A model generated the notes under the pieces. It saw only the letters and a program-made list of their open reading frames with translations, had not been told where the DNA came from and did not search any database. From Formosa sp030427735 (GTDB lineage: Bacteria; Bacteroidota; Bacteroidia; Flavobacteriales; Flavobacteriaceae), in assembly GCF_051200825.1 (NCBI RefSeq), contig NZ_CP195158.1:2170001-2234000 (forward strand): a DNA stretch of 64,000 nt, written 5' to 3'. Positions 61,603 through 64,000 of the stretch are shown in pieces; the first letter of the stretch is position 1, and every line of letters starts with the position of its first letter. Position numbers and translations under genes: made by a program.

Positions 61603-64000
61603 AAACGGTTTTACTAAACGATATATATAGCGCGCTAAAACACATAGCAACACAATTTGCTTTGTTGGCGTATTTGGTGCTTGGTTTTTTTACAGGCTAT
61701 AAGTTTCATATTAATGTAGGCGATGGCATTGCAGCCAATGCGCCCTACACTGTTGGGTTTATGACTGGTTTGTTGAGCTTACTTATTATTTTGATAGCTA
61801 CCCTACTAGCCTTTTCTGGATTGTTTAAAGAACGTGAAACTAACTTTGATTTAATTGTTTTTACCACACCTATAAAAAAACGCGACTTTGCATTAGCACG
61901 CTTTTTATCCTTCTTTGTACTTACTGCATTCAGTTTTTTTATTGTAATGCTTGGGTATGTTATTGGGTTACATGTGCAAACAGATTCTGAAATGCTTGCA
62001 GACTTTCATCTGTGGCATTATGTATATCCTTATTTGATTTTTGGTGTGGTAAACAGCTTATTGGTATGCAGCATCCTGTTTTTCTTTGCTAAAAAATTTC
62101 AGAATAAACTATTGGTCGCTATTGCAGGATTGATGTTATACATCACCTATATGATAGTGCTCATGTTTTCAAACGCGCCGTTTATGGCACAATCGTTACC
62201 GCAATCTTTATTTGCTCAAAAAGTATCTGCTATAACTGATATTTTTGGATTGTCGGCTTATTTTTATGATGCCAAGGACTTTAGTGTTTTTGAAAGAAAC
62301 CACAACATCGTGTCGTTTAGTAACATACTACTGATAAACCGTTTGGGTGTTGTGCTACTGTCTTTATTCATTATGAAATTAGGCATTAATGCGTTCTCAT
62401 TTCTGCCAGTTTTCAAACAAAAGTCAACAAAAAAACAGGCTGAAACAATGCCTAAAAAAACCAATCTACTAGATGTTCCGTTTGCGAAAGTAAGCACGTT
62501 GTTCACTTCAAAAACAAAACAACATGCACTGCGCTCTTTTGTGAAAATCGATTTTATTTATTTGTTTAAAAGTATTCCGCTTATTTCGGTTTCTGCTTTA
62601 CTGTTATTTTATGTAGGTGTAGAAATGTATGGCGATATAGATATGGGCATTAGGTTGCCGCAACAGTATGCTAGCTCTGGCTTACTGGCTAAAACCATTA
62701 ATGAAACATTTTATTTTATAGGTGCACTTGTTGTGGTTTACTTTACAAACGATGTGTTTTGGCGTGCCAATGCTAGTGGATTTTCAATCATTCAAAATAC
62801 GACTTATTATGCCAAAGAGCGGCTATTAGGACACGCTATAAGCATGGTGCTTTTAATCATGTTTCTTACGGGTTTAATGCTCTTGGAAGCAATTATCTTT
62901 CAGCTTGTTTTTAAATACCCTTTTATTGATTTGAAAGCATATTTTGGTGTGTTTGTTTTTAATACGTTGCCACTTACACTCTTTGCGTTACTGCTGCTAT
63001 TTATTAATAATATAAGTAAGAGTAAATCGGTGGCATTGGGTATATCTATCTTGTTATTCTTATTGTTTGTGACACCTATTTCAAAAAACATGATTACGAA
63101 TCCGTTGTTTCGTTTTTTATCTGGTTACAAAGGTGCTTATAGCGATTTTATAGGTTACAGTACTTATGTAATGCCGTTTATTTACAGACTGATTTTTGGG
63201 TTTGCTCTTGTAGGACTTGTAAGTGCTTTATACGGTTTGATAAAAACTAAAGTTAAAAAACACCGCTTGATTATTGCTATGGTTAGTTGTGTATGTATAG
63301 GTATGGTGAGTGGCTATTTGTTTTTAGATGGTTATGTTTCCAAAGATAAAGACGCTGACATATTAGCGCGCGTTGCTTACGAAAAGCATTATAGAGCATA
63401 CCAAAACCTTCCGCAGCCAACCATAAAAAAAGTTAATACTGAAATAGATCTGTTTCCTGAAGACCAAGCTTACCAGATAAAAGGCTCGTATTGGTTGGTA
63501 AATCAGCACAAGCACGCTATAGATTCTGTACTAATACATGTGCCTGAAGACTTTGAGATACAAGCGCTTTTATTTAGTTATAAAAATGATACCATAACGC
63601 TAGACAGGGCTATTTCAGAAATACCATTAAAACAGGCATTACAAGCCCAAGACTCGGCAAAACTCACCTTTCATTTGGCTTACAAATGGGAGGCTGTAAA
63701 TGGTCATAATCCTTTTAATGCGATTGTAAAGGATGGCTCTTTTATGCGAATAAGTCGTTATTATCCTCAATTTGGGTATGATGCTAGTCAGGAAATTTCA
63801 GACAAGACAATTAGAAAACAACATGCTTTGGGCGAAGCCACTGCCATGAAACCATTTGATGCAGTAAAGACTCATATAGACGACTTTATTTCTTTGGACA
63901 TGCAAATTTCAACCGGTAATAATCAAATTGCTGTTGGTACTGGCGCGTTAAAATCGCAGTGGCAAGACGCTAATAGAAATTACTATGAGTATAAAGCAGA
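61599..64000 (+). CDS. ABC-2 permease / M1-aminopeptidase-like fusion, cut by window edge
   Basis: An open frame from ATG at 61599 (overlapping the ATPase stop) to the window end, at least 800 residues. The first about 560 residues form a permease with two sets of membrane helices (FALLAYLVLGFFTGYKFH, FKERETNFDLIVFTTPIKKRDFALARFLSFF and others). After the last helix (about 555-575) a periplasmic domain begins: YRAYQNLPQPTIKKVNTEIDLFPEDQAYQIKGSYWLVNQ, resembling the N-terminal domain of M1 aminopeptidases (for example RISRYYPQFGYDA). The HEXXH zinc site would lie beyond the edge and is not seen. Such permease-peptidase fusions occur in Bacteroidota; the transported substrate is unknown. Confidence 0.8.
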   Translation, partial: MKTVLLNDIYSALKHIATQFALLAYLVLGFFTGYKFHINVGDGIAANAPYTVGFMTGLLSLLIILIATLLAFSGLFKERETNFDLIVFTTPIKKRDFALARFLSFFVLTAFSFFIVMLGYVIGLHVQTDSEMLADFHLWHYVYPYLIFGVVNSLLVCSILFFFAKKFQNKLLVAIAGLMLYITYMIVLMFSNAPFMAQSLPQSLFAQKVSAITDIFGLSAYFYDAKDFSVFERNHNIVSFSNILLINRLGVVLLSLFIMKLGINAFSFLPVFKQKSTKKQAETMPKKTNLLDVPFAKVSTLFTSKTKQHALRSFVKIDFIYLFKSIPLISVSALLLFYVGVEMYGDIDMGIRLPQQYASSGLLAKTINETFYFIGALVVVYFTNDVFWRANASGFSIIQNTTYYAKERLLGHAISMVLLIMFLTGLMLLEAIIFQLVFKYPFIDLKAYFGVFVFNTLPLTLFALLLLFINNISKSKSVALGISILLFLLFVTPISKNMITNPLFRFLSGYKGAYSDFIGYSTYVMPFIYRLIFGFALVGLVSALYGLIKTKVKKHRLIIAMVSCVCIGMVSGYLFLDGYVSKDKDADILARVAYEKHYRAYQNLPQPTIKKVNTEIDLFPEDQAYQIKGSYWLVNQHKHAIDSVLIHVPEDFEIQALLFSYKNDTITLDRAISEIPLKQALQAQDSAKLTFHLAYKWEAVNGHNPFNAIVKDGSFMRISRYYPQFGYDASQEISDKTIRKQHALGEATAMKPFDAVKTHIDDFISLDMQISTGNNQIAVGTGALKSQWQDANRNYYEYKA

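Overview
The window reads as chromosomal DNA of a low-GC member of the Bacteroidota, most likely a marine or plant/alga-associated Flavobacteriaceae. The evidence is two secreted proteins ending in type IX secretion (T9SS) sorting domains, TAnnTTTG-type promoters, almost no Shine-Dalgarno sequences, a Crp/Fnr regulator with a nitrate-type ABC system, and a pectin-degrading locus. No rRNA, tRNA, CRISPR array or insertion sequence was recognised.

Region 1 (1-14822) is a pectin / rhamnogalacturonan utilisation locus. On the plus strand it runs from the 3' part of a PL22 oligogalacturonate lyase through a GH106 alpha-L-rhamnosidase, a GH105 unsaturated (rhamno)galacturonyl hydrolase, a GH43-like enzyme, an SGNH esterase, a second GH43-like enzyme with a C-terminal beta-sandwich, and the L-rhamnose mutarotase RhaM. 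Three minus-strand genes converge on it: an SGNH hydrolase with a Tat-type signal, a third GH43-like enzyme, and a 1519-residue PL1-type pectate lyase. The lyase carries 13 Ig/PKD-like repeats, ten of them encoded by a nearly identical 432-bp tandem DNA repeat, and a T9SS tail. Together these enzymes would cut and de-esterify pectin outside the cell, trim the oligomers in the periplasm and hand over L-rhamnose.

Region 2 (15152-45181) is a roughly 30-kb, all-plus-strand exopolysaccharide/capsule cluster. It holds a formyltransferase-like/GINT1-like fusion, a MurJ/Wzx-type flippase, four GT4 glycosyltransferases, an O-antigen-ligase/polymerase-type membrane protein, two MBOAT O-acyltransferases, three SGNH-like proteins, a serine-acetyltransferase-like enzyme, an AsnB-type amidotransferase and a membrane-anchored EEP phosphohydrolase. 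It also holds a set resembling the Pgl (diacetylbacillosamine) pathway (PglA-, PglD-, PglC-, PglE- and PglF-like), a NodU/CmcH-type carbamoyltransferase, a methyltransferase, a FemAB/GNAT-like protein, and the Wza-like exporter and Wzc-like tyrosine kinase. A terminator hairpin follows wzc. The predicted product is a heavily decorated (acylated, carbamoylated, possibly amidated, formylated and methylated) glycan.

Region 3 (45396-52005) is a Crp/Fnr-type regulator followed by a nitrate/sulfonate-type ABC importer (lipoprotein, permease, two ATPases) and an outer-membrane beta-barrel. Shared TATTACGTAT boxes lie before the regulator and before the transporter.

Region 4 (52093-64000) is housekeeping and small modules: transaldolase, an SDR, a T9SS ELWxxDGT-repeat protein, an XRE-S24 (LexA-like) repressor overlapping a DnaQ-exonuclease/GIY-YIG (UvrC/Cho-like) fusion, a sulfurtransferase, a pirin, a DUF2975/HTH pair, and an ABC ATPase with a permease/M1-peptidase fusion that runs off the right edge. 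All function calls come from reading motifs by eye; no database search was run.
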